This document shows positions 1 to 8,256 of a stretch of 64,000 nucleotides of DNA, in pieces; the stretch's first letter is position 1, and each line of letters starts with the position of its first letter. The translations under genes were made by a program, and so were the position numbers. The notes below the pieces were generated by a model that saw nothing but the letters and a program-made list of their open reading frames with translations, searched no databases and was not told the DNA's origin. This stretch comes from Polaromonas sp. CG_9.7 (lineage in GTDB: Bacteria > Pseudomonadota > Gammaproteobacteria > Burkholderiales > Burkholderiaceae_C), in contig NZ_JADOVG010000008.1 in the NCBI RefSeq assembly GCF_015752205.1, positions 62,001-126,000 on the forward strand. Direction: 5' to 3'.

Positions 1-452
1 CCGCGCAAGGCATCGACCTTGTCGTACTCGATTTCAGGGAAAATAATCTGCTCTTTGACGCCGATGTTGTAGTTGCCGCGGCCATCGAAGGCACGACCAG
101 AAATACCACGGAAGTCACGTACACGCGGCAATGCCACGGTCACGAAACGGTCGAGGAATTCATACATCTGCACGCCACGCAGCGTGACCATGCAGCCAAT
201 CGGCAGGTCTTCGCGGATCTTGAAACCCGCGATGGCCTTCTTGGCCTTGGTGACCACAGGCTTTTGGCCTGCAATCTTGGCCATGTCAGCCACAGCATTG
301 TCCATGACTTTCTTGTCGGCAACCGCCTCGCTCACACCCATGTTGAGCGTGATCTTGGTGATGCGCGGCACCTGCATGGGTGTCTTGTAGCCGAATTTTT
401 CAATCAGGGCTGGTGCGATTTTTTCGCGGAATTGATCTTGCAAGCGTGCCAT
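1..452 (-). CDS. rplE: 50S ribosomal protein L5 (partial, 3' end outside window)
   Basis: L5 binds 5S rRNA and helps form the central protuberance of the large ribosomal subunit. The first 150 codons are present and read [20 protein letters not shown], followed by the L5-typical stretches [18 protein letters not shown] and [19 protein letters not shown]. The start ATG lies 2 bp after the rplX stop, so it is translationally coupled within the spc operon. The gene runs off the left edge of the window. The family is about 179 residues long, so roughly 30 C-terminal residues are missing. Nothing unusual is seen. Confidence 0.97.
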   Translation of the reverse strand, partial: MARLQDQFREKIAPALIEKFGYKTPMQVPRITKITLNMGVSEAVADKKVMDNAVADMAKIAGQKPVVTKAKKAIAGFKIREDLPIGCMVTLRGVQMYEFLDRFVTVALPRVRDFRGISGRAFDGRGNYNIGVKEQIIFPEIEYDKVDALR

Positions 453-454
453 GT

Positions 455-775
455 TTATGCAGCCTTAATTTCTTCGCCGCTGGACTTGAAGACGCGAGTT
501 TTCTTGCCGTCAGCCAACAACTTGATACCAACACGATCCGCCTTGCCCGAAGCCGCATTGAAAATAGCGACATTGGACTGGTGAATCGGCATGCTTTTTT
601 CAACAATGCCACCTGTGGTGCCCTTGAGCGGATTGGGCTTGGTGTGTTTTTTCACCAGGTTGATCCCGTTCACCAGCACATAGCTGTCATCGACGCGCTG
701 CGTGATCGTGCCGCGCTTGCCCTTGTCGCGACCCGTGATCACGATGATCTCGTCGCCTTTACGAATTTTGTTCAT
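455..775 (-). CDS. rplX: 50S ribosomal protein L24
   Basis: L24 is an early assembly protein of the large subunit. The 106-residue product opens with [20 protein letters not shown], the KOW motif of this family, and has the usual length. It lies 12 bp after the rplN stop and 2 bp before rplE, in the canonical L14-L24-L5 order. In E. coli, S8 represses this operon by binding near the rplX-rplE junction. That regulation is known for the family and was not tested here. Confidence 0.98.
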   Translation of the reverse strand: MNKIRKGDEIIVITGRDKGKRGTITQRVDDSYVLVNGINLVKKHTKPNPLKGTTGGIVEKSMPIHQSNVAIFNAASGKADRVGIKLLADGKKTRVFKSSGEEIKAA

Positions 776-787
776 TGCCTAGGGTCC

Positions 788-1156
788 TTACAGAACTTCA
801 GGAGCCAGCGACACGATCTTCATGAACTTTTCAGTGCGCAACTCTCGCGTCACTGGTCCAAAGATACGGGTGCCGATAGGCTCGAGCTTGGCATTGAGCA
901 GCACTGCTGCATTGCCGTCGAATTTGACAAGCGAGCCGTCGCCGCGGCGAATGCCCTTGGCAGTACGAACGACCACCGCACTGTAAACCTCGCCTTTTTT
1001 GACGCGGCCACGCGGAGCGGCTTCTTTGATACTGACCTTGATAACATCACCAACGCTGGCGTACCGGCGCTTGGATCCGCCGAGCACCTTGATGCACATC
1101 ACGGACTTGGCACCCGTGTTGTCAGCAACATCGAGTTTGGATTGCGTTTGAATCAT
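788..1156 (-). CDS. rplN: 50S ribosomal protein L14
   Basis: L14 is a 122-residue large-subunit protein that takes part in intersubunit bridges. The sequence [20 protein letters not shown] and the C-terminal [12 protein letters not shown] are textbook L14, and the length matches the family. It is the first gene of the leftward ribosomal cluster here. In most proteobacteria rpsQ (S17) lies directly upstream, but here the upstream 445 bp contain no gene and then glpD. A strong promoter at 1306-1334 explains how the cluster is expressed on its own. Confidence 0.98.
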   Translation of the reverse strand: MIQTQSKLDVADNTGAKSVMCIKVLGGSKRRYASVGDVIKVSIKEAAPRGRVKKGEVYSAVVVRTAKGIRRGDGSLVKFDGNAAVLLNAKLEPIGTRIFGPVTRELRTEKFMKIVSLAPEVL

Positions 1157-1305
1157 TTAAATTGGTTCCCAACTTGCACCAGCATTGGTGGCTTGCTTAA
1201 TGCAAACCACCTGCCAATCAGTCTTGGGCCCGTCGTCCACATCGCAAACCACTTGCAATGCTTCCGCTGGGCAGAAGTTCCTCGCCTATTAGAGCGAAGC
1301 CCACG

Positions 1306-1334
1306 ATTATGACCAAAGTAAAAGCCAGTGTCAA
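1306..1334 (-). promoter_or_regulatory. sigma70 promoter of the rplN (spc) operon
   Basis: Read on the minus strand there is a perfect -35 TTGACA (1329-1334), a 17-bp spacer and a -10 CATAAT (1306-1311). This predicts a start near 1299 and a leader of about 140 nt before rplN. The gap 1157-1601 otherwise holds one copy of the AGCTAT/ATAGCA palindrome and a heptamer tandem repeat, and no gene was seen in it. Confidence 0.75.
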
Positions 1335-1488
1335 CCGTGGTTGTAAAAATATTCCTGGCAATTGTGTGTGACGCCTAACCAATCTATGCCGTTGAACTCC
1401 GGGTGACAAAACAACCATGCCAGCATCGGGAGCAATATGAATAATATTAAGTAAATTAGCTATTCGCGCAATGTCAGCAAGGAAAAGC

Positions 1489-1507
1489 AGCTATTTAAAA
1501 TATAGCA
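1489..1507. repeat. 19-bp dispersed palindrome, copy 1
   Basis: AGCTAT-TTAAAAT-ATAGCA. The arms are 5-bp inverted repeats (GCTAT/ATAGC) around a 7-nt AT-rich loop. It lies between rplN and glpD and is followed by ATCAGA, the same flank as copy 7 near 60842. It belongs to a family of seven copies in this window. Confidence 0.8.
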
Positions 1508-1531
1508 ATCAGACACCACAACGCCATTCAA

Positions 1532-1570
1532 GGTTCAAGGTTCAGGGTTCAGGGTTCAGGGTTCAGGGTT
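1532..1570. repeat. heptamer tandem repeat (GGTTCAG)n
   Basis: Five head-to-tail 7-bp units start at 1532 (one GGTTCAA, then four GGTTCAG), followed by a partial GGTT. The array sits about 30 bp beyond the glpD stop in the glpD-rplN gap. It is a simple microsatellite that may vary in copy number between strains. No function is evident. Confidence 0.85.
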
Positions 1571-1601
1571 TACTGTCGCATTTAACCAACTTCAAGAATA
1601 T

Positions 1602-3203
1602 TTAAACAGCAGGCACTGTCAAATACTGATCGCACAGCGTTAAAAAAGAGGGCAATTGTGCGTCGATTCCATTCTCCTGCTGGAGCAACCCGGCCACTTC
1701 CGGCGCCAGGGTACGCGCCAGTGCCGCATCCAGAAACAGCAGGCGGGATCGCCGTGCCAGCACATCTTCCACCGTCCGGGCGTACTCGTAGCGCGCCGCA
1801 AAGCGCACCATGGCTTCGCTCAGACCGCCACCCAGATCATTGTCAGCGCCGCGCATGGCCTGGAGTGCGCCGGCCTCACTGCCGTAAAGATGCAACCCAG
1901 GGGCGCTGCTGATCGGCACGCTGGAGGCTTGCGCCCCGACCAGCCTCAGATGGTCGGTCGACAGTCCGGCGCGGGTAGGCAGCAATCCCGCAGCAAAGCA
2001 TTTTTCCAGCACATCGCCGGCCATGGCGCGGTAGGTCGTCCATTTGCCGCCAGTGACGGTGACCAGACCACTTTTGCTGACCAATACAGTGTGCTCACGC
2101 GACAGTGACTTGGTGCGCTCGGCATCGTCATCGGCCGGCTTGACCAGCGGTCGCAGGCCGACCCAGATGCTCTTGATGTCAGACAGGCTTGGCGCGCGGC
2201 TCAGGTAACGGGCTGACTCGCGCAAAATAAAATCGATTTCTTCTCGAAACGGCAGCGGTTCGCGCGCCAAGTCGCGGCGCGGTGTGTCGGTGGTGCCCAG
2301 AATGGTCTTGCCCAGCCATGGCACGGCAAACAGCACACGGCCATCAGCGGTCTTGGGAATCAACAAAGCGTGGTCGGTCGGAAGAAACTCTCGGTCCACC
2401 ACGATGTGCACGCCCTGGCTCGGTGCGACCATTGGCTTGGCATCCCGGCCTGTCGCCTGACCATCTTGCAAGCGCAAGCGGTCCACCCACACACCGGTGG
2501 CATTGACCACGCAGCCTGCGTGCAGTTCATGGACGTGGCCTGTTTCACGGTCCTTCACCCACAAGCCGGTGACCTTGCCGTCTTCGTGGATCAATTGGGT
2601 GACAGCGCAATAGTTGACCAGCAGAGCGCCCTGACGTGCCGCTGTGCGGGCCAATGCCAGCGCCAGTCGCGCGTCGTCAAACTGGCCGTCCCAGTACTGC
2701 ACTCCCCCCTTCAGTCCTCGGGATTCAAGTGTGGGCAAGCTCTCCAGGGTTTCGCGCCGGTTTAGAAAGGCCGTCGGACCCAGCCCCGCCTTGCCAGCCA
2801 GTGCGTCATAGATCTTCAACCCGATACCGTAGAAGGGCGCTTCCCAGAATTTGTAGGAAGGCATCACAAACGGCAACGGCTGCGCCAGATGTGGCGCATT
2901 CGCCAGCAGCGTGGTGCGTTCCCGCAAAGCTTCACGCACCAGTGTGACGTTGCCCTGCGCCAGATAGCGCACGCCGCCGTGCACCAGCTTGGTAGATCGC
3001 GAGGACGTGCCTTTGGCAAAATCATTGGACTCGACGAGCACCACGCTGAAGCCCCTTGCCGCTGCATCCAGCGCCACACCCAACCCGGTGGCGCCGCCTC
3101 CCACGATGGCGATGTCGTAGTGATGCGGCTTGGCGAGCCGGGAAAGAAGCTCCCTCCGTACGGTTGGTAAGGGTGATGTATCAGTTGACATAGTTAAAGA
3201 CAT
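1602..3203 (-). CDS. glpD: aerobic glycerol-3-phosphate dehydrogenase
   Basis: This membrane-associated flavoenzyme oxidises sn-glycerol 3-phosphate to dihydroxyacetone phosphate and passes electrons to quinone. The 533-residue product has the FAD-binding Rossmann motif GGGATGLG at residues 35-42, a second family motif KGTSSRSTKLVHGG, and the C-terminal GlpD helical domain. The length fits the family. The start is uncertain between the ATG at 3203 and the ATG at 3191, and neither has a clear ribosome binding site. It is the last gene of the leftward glp transport operon, separated from glpV by a strong hairpin (3264-3298) that may lower its expression relative to the binding protein. With glpK it completes glycerol entry into glycolysis. 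Confidence 0.95.
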   Translation of the reverse strand: MSLTMSTDTSPLPTVRRELLSRLAKPHHYDIAIVGGGATGLGVALDAAARGFSVVLVESNDFAKGTSSRSTKLVHGGVRYLAQGNVTLVREALRERTTLLANAPHLAQPLPFVMPSYKFWEAPFYGIGLKIYDALAGKAGLGPTAFLNRRETLESLPTLESRGLKGGVQYWDGQFDDARLALALARTAARQGALLVNYCAVTQLIHEDGKVTGLWVKDRETGHVHELHAGCVVNATGVWVDRLRLQDGQATGRDAKPMVAPSQGVHIVVDREFLPTDHALLIPKTADGRVLFAVPWLGKTILGTTDTPRRDLAREPLPFREEIDFILRESARYLSRAPSLSDIKSIWVGLRPLVKPADDDAERTKSLSREHTVLVSKSGLVTVTGGKWTTYRAMAGDVLEKCFAAGLLPTRAGLSTDHLRLVGAQASSVPISSAPGLHLYGSEAGALQAMRGADNDLGGGLSEAMVRFAARYEYARTVEDVLARRSRLLFLDAALARTLAPEVAGLLQQENGIDAQLPSFLTLCDQYLTVPAV

Positions 3204-3263
3204 TCGATTTGAAGTTCAAAGAGCTGCCAGCCAGAGGCGAGAGCTACCCTCAGTCGCTGGTGG

Positions 3264-3298
3264 AAAAGGCCGTGGAAGTCACACTTGCACGGCCTTTT
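3264..3298 (-). terminator. intrinsic terminator/attenuator between glpV and glpD
   Basis: An inverted repeat AAAAGGCCGTG / CACGGCCTTTT has an inner AAGT/ACTT extension and ends in a short T run on the minus strand. It lies 26 bp after the glpV stop and about 60 bp before glpD. It probably ends or thins the transport transcript so that glpD is made at a lower level. Confidence 0.65.
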
Positions 3299-3324
3299 CG
3301 CTCAGTTTTTCGCCAAACGGCGTG

Positions 3325-5055
3325 CTAGCGGACTTTGCCGTTTTTCCAGGCTGTTAGCAGGGTGTCGTAGGCAATGGTTTCACCCTTTGGCTTCTCGTTG
3401 GCAAGCTTTTTCCAAGGTGCGTTTTTGTCGCTCAGCCATTTATTGGCATTGCTCTTGGGATTTAGCTTGGGTGGGCAGTTTGCCATGCCTGCCCGCTCCA
3501 GGCGCGCCATGATGGAATCCATTTCTTCCGCAAGGTTGTCCATTGCCGCTTGTGGAGTTTTTTCACCTGTTACGGCAACAGCCACGTTTTTCCACCACAG
3601 CTGAGCCAGTTTTGGATAGTCAGGAACGTTCGTGCCGGTAGGTGTCCACGCCACGCGGGCCGGGCTGCGGTAGAACTCAACCAGGCCGCCCAATTTCGGC
3701 GCCATGTCGGTCATCGCCTGCGACCGGATGTCCGACTCGCGAATTGGTGTCAAGCCGACCACCGTCTTTTTCAAGGAGGTTGTCTTTGCGGTCACGAACT
3801 GTGCATATAACCAGGCTGCAGCGACTTTGTTGGCGTCATGGTTCTTGAAAAACGTCCAGGAGCCGACGTCCTGGTACCCGTTTTGCATGCCCTGTTTCCA
3901 GTAAGGCCCATTCGGGCCAGGTGCCATGCGCCACTTTGGCGTGCCGTCTGCATTCACCACCGGCAATCCAGGTTTGATCATGTCTGCCGTGAAGGCGGTG
4001 TACCAGAAAATTTGCTGTGCGATTTCGCCCTGCGCCGGTACCGGACCTGATTCACCAAAGGTCATGCCCATGGCTTCTTTGGGCGCATATTGCTTCATCC
4101 AGTCGACGTACTTGGTTAGCGCAAACACCGCCGCTGGCGAGTTGGTTGCACCACCACGCGAGACGGAGGCGCCCTGCGGCGTACAGCCGTCTGCCGACGC
4201 GCGGATGCCCCATTCATCGACAGGTTTGCCGTTTGGAATGCCAATATCGGCAGCACCCGCCATGGACAGCCAGGCATCGGTGAAGCGCCAACCCAGTGAC
4301 GGGTCCTTCTTGCCGTAATCCATATGGCCATAAATGGCTTTGCCGTCGATCTTTTTCACATCGTTGGTAAAGAACGCGGCAATGTCTTCATAGGCGCTCC
4401 AGTTCAGTGGCACACCCAGGTCATAGCCATATTTCGCTTTGAACTTGGCTTTTAACTCGGGCTTTTCGAACAAATCGGCGCGAAACCAGTACAAATTGGC
4501 GAACTGCTGATCAGGCAACTGGTACAGCTTGCCATCGGGGGCGGTTGTAAAACTGGTGCCGATGAAATCTTTCAAATCCAGTCCAGGATTGGTCCACTCT
4601 TTGCCGCTGCCCGCCATGTAATCGGTCAAATTCATGATCTTGCCGTAGCGGTAATGTGTACCGATCAAGTCAGAGTCCGTGATCCAGCCGTCGTAAATCG
4701 ACTTGCCTGACTGCATAGACGTTTGCAGTTTTTCAACCACATCGCCCTCTCCGATCAGGTCATGGATGACTTTGATGCCGGTAATTTCTTCAAATGCTTT
4801 TGCCAGTGTTTTGGACTCGTATTCATGCGTAGTAAGCGTTTCGGAAACAACAGAAATCTCCTTGACTCCCTTGGCCTGCAGCTTTTTGGCCGCATCAATG
4901 AACCACTTCATTTCGGTCGCTTGCTGTGTCTTGGACAGGGTTGACGGCTGGAATTCACTGTCAATCCATTTTTTAGCCGCCGCTTCGTCGGCCCAACCTG
5001 GACCCGCTGCGGCGCATGCCATGGCCACAGCCAACACGGAATATTTCAATTTCAT
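3325..5055 (-). CDS. glpV: glycerol ABC transporter, periplasmic substrate-binding protein (GlpV type)
   Basis: This is the periplasmic binding protein of the glycerol ABC importer. The 576-residue product starts with a signal peptide (MKLKYSVLAVAMACAAAGPG, then WADEAA) and is a large family 1-type extracellular solute-binding protein. The ATG at 5055 was chosen over an upstream start at 5100 because it begins the signal peptide and has GGAGAC 5-6 nt upstream. The gene order glpS-T-P-Q-U-V followed by glpD matches the glycerol transporter operon characterised in Rhizobium leguminosarum, and this is the basis for the specificity. A related polyol cannot be excluded from sequence alone. Confidence 0.88.
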   Translation of the reverse strand: MKLKYSVLAVAMACAAAGPGWADEAAAKKWIDSEFQPSTLSKTQQATEMKWFIDAAKKLQAKGVKEISVVSETLTTHEYESKTLAKAFEEITGIKVIHDLIGEGDVVEKLQTSMQSGKSIYDGWITDSDLIGTHYRYGKIMNLTDYMAGSGKEWTNPGLDLKDFIGTSFTTAPDGKLYQLPDQQFANLYWFRADLFEKPELKAKFKAKYGYDLGVPLNWSAYEDIAAFFTNDVKKIDGKAIYGHMDYGKKDPSLGWRFTDAWLSMAGAADIGIPNGKPVDEWGIRASADGCTPQGASVSRGGATNSPAAVFALTKYVDWMKQYAPKEAMGMTFGESGPVPAQGEIAQQIFWYTAFTADMIKPGLPVVNADGTPKWRMAPGPNGPYWKQGMQNGYQDVGSWTFFKNHDANKVAAAWLYAQFVTAKTTSLKKTVVGLTPIRESDIRSQAMTDMAPKLGGLVEFYRSPARVAWTPTGTNVPDYPKLAQLWWKNVAVAVTGEKTPQAAMDNLAEEMDSIMARLERAGMANCPPKLNPKSNANKWLSDKNAPWKKLANEKPKGETIAYDTLLTAWKNGKVR

Positions 5056-5162
5056 TGCCAGTCTCCTCAAATCAAAGAACCCCTGTTTAGAAGGCAACAA
5101 CGGCTCCAGGGGCTAAACAAACCGTTGCTTTACTTTTGAGTGCTTGCTGCGGGGGCCAAAGG

Positions 5163-5471
5163 CTACCCCTTGCGCATGATGAGTGCGAGCAGGCCCATTG
5201 AAATAATAAAGCTGATCCAGATGGAGGGGTCTGTCTCCAAACGCAAAAACTCCGCCATCCAGCCGCTCAGGCCGACAAAAGCCAGGTTGGTATAAGCAGC
5301 CGCCAACAAGCCGATGAACAAGCGGTCACCACGCGTGGTCTGCATGGGCAAAAAGCCCTTGCGCAACATTGTTGGGGATTTGATTTCCCAAACCGTCATG
5401 CCTGCCAGCATCAGCCCGATACAGATAAAAAATACGGCCACGGGTGTGGTCCATGCCATCCATTGGTACAT
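5163..5471 (-). CDS. glpU: small membrane protein GlpU (DUF2160 family)
   Basis: This 102-residue, very hydrophobic protein has about three predicted membrane segments (around residues 8-28, 50-70 and 83-99) and ends in MRKG. It sits between the permease GlpQ and the binding protein GlpV, the position of glpU in glpSTPQUV operons. Proteins of the DUF2160 family are found with this transporter but have no assigned biochemical role. A structural or accessory role in the importer is inferred from linkage only. Confidence 0.8.
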   Translation of the reverse strand: MYQWMAWTTPVAVFFICIGLMLAGMTVWEIKSPTMLRKGFLPMQTTRGDRLFIGLLAAAYTNLAFVGLSGWMAEFLRLETDPSIWISFIISMGLLALIMRKG

Positions 5472-5483
5472 TGCGACCTCCTG

Positions 5484-6296
5484 TTAGACGCGGCCCATCG
5501 CGAAACCTTTCGCGATGTAATTTCGAACAAACCAAATCACAATCGCGCCCGGCACGATGGTGAGAACTCCGGCAGCAGCCAAGGTAGCCCAGTCCATGCC
5601 CGACGCCGAAATGGTTCGCGTCATCGTGGCGGCAATCGGTTTCGCATTGACACTGGTCAGGGTGCGCGCCAGCAGCAATTCCACCCAGCTGAACATGAAG
5701 CAAAAGAACGCAGCAACGCCCACGCCGGCTTTGATCAAGGGCAGAAAGATCCGGATGAAAAACCGGGGGAAAGAGTAGCCGTCGATGTAGGCCGTTTCAT
5801 CGATTTCCCTTGGGATGCCACTCATAAAACCTTCAAGAATCCAGACCGCCAGAGGCACGTTGAACAACAGGTGCGCCAAGGCGACAGCCAAATGGGTGTC
5901 CATCAGACCGACTGAGCTGTAGAGTTGAAAAAACGGCAGCAAAAATACGGCAGGCGGGGTCATGCGATTGGTCAGCAGCCAGAAGAAAACATGCTTGTCG
6001 CCCAGGAAGCTGTACCGGGAAAACGCATAGGCCGCCGGCAGCGCCACAGTCAACGAAATCACCGTGTTGATCGCCACATAGATCATGCTGTTGATGTACC
6101 CGGAGTACCAGGCCGGGTCCGTCAGAATGGTTTTGTAGTTGTTCCAGGTGAACTGGTCTGGGAACAGCGAGAACCCTGCGACGATTTCATTGTTGGTCTT
6201 GAACGACATGTTGACCATCCAGTAGATGGGCAGCAAGGCAAACACGATGTAGGCAATAAGGAACAGCGTCCTCTTTTGAAACTTAGGCTTATTCAT
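5484..6296 (-). CDS. glpQ: glycerol ABC transporter permease GlpQ
   Basis: This is an inner-membrane permease of the carbohydrate ABC (MalG-like) class, 270 residues, with six hydrophobic segments and an EAA-type loop near IPREIDETAYIDGYS that docks the ATPase. The ATG at 6296 is preferred to a GTG at 6302. AGGAGG at 6303-6308 is 6 nt from the ATG but directly abuts the GTG. The start overlaps the end of glpP by 8 bp, consistent with coupled translation. It forms a heteromeric channel with GlpP. Confidence 0.9.
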   Translation of the reverse strand: MNKPKFQKRTLFLIAYIVFALLPIYWMVNMSFKTNNEIVAGFSLFPDQFTWNNYKTILTDPAWYSGYINSMIYVAINTVISLTVALPAAYAFSRYSFLGDKHVFFWLLTNRMTPPAVFLLPFFQLYSSVGLMDTHLAVALAHLLFNVPLAVWILEGFMSGIPREIDETAYIDGYSFPRFFIRIFLPLIKAGVGVAAFFCFMFSWVELLLARTLTSVNAKPIAATMTRTISASGMDWATLAAAGVLTIVPGAIVIWFVRNYIAKGFAMGRV

Positions 6297-7182
6297 GACC
6301 ACCCTCCTTTTCCTGGGTGCCCACGCGCTGCATCCAGTTGTACAAAATAAAACACATCAGCAAGATGATCAGGAAGTAGATCAATGAGAAAGCGGCAGCA
6401 GGTCCAAGGTCGAACTGACCCACTGCTTTTTGCGTCAAAAATTGCGACAGGAAGGTCGTCGAGTTGCCAGGCCCCCCGCCCGTGAGCACAAACGGTTCGG
6501 TGTAGATCATGAAACTGTCCATGAAGCGCAGCAGTACAGCAATCATCAGCACACCGCGCATTTTTGGCAATTGCACATAGCGAAAAACATCAAGCTTGCT
6601 CGCACCGTCGATGCTGGCAGCCTGGTAATAAGCATCCGGGATTGACCGCAAGCCCGCATAGCCCAACAAGGCCACCAGTGGCGTCCAATGCCAGACATCC
6701 ATTAACAGCACCGTAAGCCAGGCGTGTGTGGCGTTGCCTGTGTAGCTGTAGTCAATCCCCAGGCCTTGCAGGGCGGCGCCCATGAGTCCAATGTCTGTAC
6801 GGCCAAAGATCTGCCAGATCGTGCCCACCACATTCCAGGGGATCAGCAAGGAAAGCGAGACGATGACCAGAACCGCAGAAGCCTTCCAGCCTGTGGCCGG
6901 CATCGACAAGGCCAGCATGACGCCCAGCGGCAGCTCGACCGCCAACACCGAGAAGGAGTAAATCAACTGCCTCAGCAGCGCGCCATGCAACTCTTCGTCA
7001 CGCATGATCGCGGCAAACCACTCCGTGCCCACGAAAACCCGTCGGTCCAGTGAAATGATGTCTTGCACCGAGTAGTTGACGACGACCATCAACGGCAGGA
7101 TGGCCGAAAAGGCAACGCAAATCAGGACGGGCAGAACCAGAAACCACGCTTTCTGGTTCACCGGCTTAATGGTGGTGCTCAT
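6289..7182 (-). CDS. glpP: glycerol ABC transporter permease GlpP
   Basis: This 297-residue permease of the MalF-like sugar ABC class starts MSTTIKPVNQKAWFLVLPVL and has six membrane segments. The EAA loop, SIPDAYYQAASIDGAS (about residues 178-193), contacts the nucleotide-binding subunit. It overlaps glpT by 4 bp upstream and glpQ by 8 bp downstream, so the transporter genes are tightly coupled. Its glycerol role is assigned from the operon. Confidence 0.9.
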   Translation of the reverse strand: MSTTIKPVNQKAWFLVLPVLICVAFSAILPLMVVVNYSVQDIISLDRRVFVGTEWFAAIMRDEELHGALLRQLIYSFSVLAVELPLGVMLALSMPATGWKASAVLVIVSLSLLIPWNVVGTIWQIFGRTDIGLMGAALQGLGIDYSYTGNATHAWLTVLLMDVWHWTPLVALLGYAGLRSIPDAYYQAASIDGASKLDVFRYVQLPKMRGVLMIAVLLRFMDSFMIYTEPFVLTGGGPGNSTTFLSQFLTQKAVGQFDLGPAAAFSLIYFLIILLMCFILYNWMQRVGTQEKEGGHE

Positions 7183-8255
7183 TGCACAATCTCCTCATTC
7201 TTGTAAAAGCAGGTGTGTTCATCCATCACCTTCAGCCAGATGGGTGCCCCAATCGTCAATTGTTCGGTGTCTGACGACAGGCGCGCTTTGACGGTGCGGC
7301 CAGCGCATGTGGCGCTCAACATCACGTGTGTTCCGACGTCTTGCACATGGGCCACTTTCATTTCCAGAGCGCCGGGCGCATGCGCAGAGGCCAATGACAC
7401 GTATTCCGGCCGAATACCGACCTTGATCTCCCCTTCAGGCAGAGTCCGCCCCGGCGGCAATGCCAGCGTTTGACCCGCCAGATCAATACCCTTCCGGCCT
7501 GACACGCCTGGCAGAAAATTCATGCCTGGCGAGCCAATGAAATGCCCTACAAAGGTATGGCTCGGACGCTCGAACAGGTCCGCCGGCGAGCCCACCTGAA
7601 CCGCTCTGCCTCGTGTCATGACCACCACTTGATCGGCGAAGGTCAAGGCCTCCACCTGATCGTGCGTGACGTAGATCAGCGTCAACTTCAGCTCATGGTG
7701 AATTTGCTTGAGTTTGCGACGCAATTGCCACTTGAGGTGCGGGTCAATCACCGTCAGCGGCTCATCGAACAGGACGGCCGACACGTCAGGACGCACCAGT
7801 CCGCGTCCCAGCGAAATCTTCTGCTTGGCGTCGGCCGACAGGCCAGACGCTCGCTGGTTGAGTTGTCCGCTCATTTCCAGCATTTCGGCAATTTCACCGA
7901 CGCGCTTGCTGATTTGATCTTTCGGCATTTTGCGGTTGCGCAAAGGAAAAGCCAGGTTCTGTGCGACCGTCATGGTGTCGTAGATCACCGGAAACTGGAA
8001 CACCTGCGCGATGTTGCGCTGCTGAGGCGTGGCGCTGGTCACATCCCGGCCATCAAAATTCACCTTCCCCTGGGACGGGGTGACCAGGCCGGACATGATA
8101 TTGAGCAATGTGGTCTTGCCGCACCCTGAAGGTCCGAGCAAGGCGTAGGCGCCACCATCTTCAAACGTCATCTTCAACGGCAGCAGCGCGTAATCGCTGT
8201 CCTGCTGGGGATCGGGCTTGTAGGCGTGCGCCAGGTCGAGTTCTATGCGGGCCAT
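7179..8255 (-). CDS. glpT: glycerol ABC transporter ATPase GlpT (degenerate signature motif)
   Basis: This is one of two ATP-binding subunits of the importer, 358 residues. Walker A is GPSGCGKTT (residues 41-49) and Walker B is VLFDEP, with a C-terminal TOBE-type regulatory domain. The ABC signature reads LSADAKQKISLGRGL rather than LSGGQ. One of the two composite ATP sites formed with GlpS, which has a canonical signature, is therefore probably altered. The start at 8255 was chosen over an upstream extension to 8393 because the extension overlaps glpS and is not domain-like. The start codon lies 1 bp after the glpS stop. The name follows the Rhizobium glpSTPQUV scheme and is unrelated to the E. 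coli G3P antiporter GlpT. Confidence 0.88.
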   Translation of the reverse strand: MARIELDLAHAYKPDPQQDSDYALLPLKMTFEDGGAYALLGPSGCGKTTLLNIMSGLVTPSQGKVNFDGRDVTSATPQQRNIAQVFQFPVIYDTMTVAQNLAFPLRNRKMPKDQISKRVGEIAEMLEMSGQLNQRASGLSADAKQKISLGRGLVRPDVSAVLFDEPLTVIDPHLKWQLRRKLKQIHHELKLTLIYVTHDQVEALTFADQVVVMTRGRAVQVGSPADLFERPSHTFVGHFIGSPGMNFLPGVSGRKGIDLAGQTLALPPGRTLPEGEIKVGIRPEYVSLASAHAPGALEMKVAHVQDVGTHVMLSATCAGRTVKARLSSDTEQLTIGAPIWLKVMDEHTCFYKNEEIVQ

Positions 8256-8256
8256 A

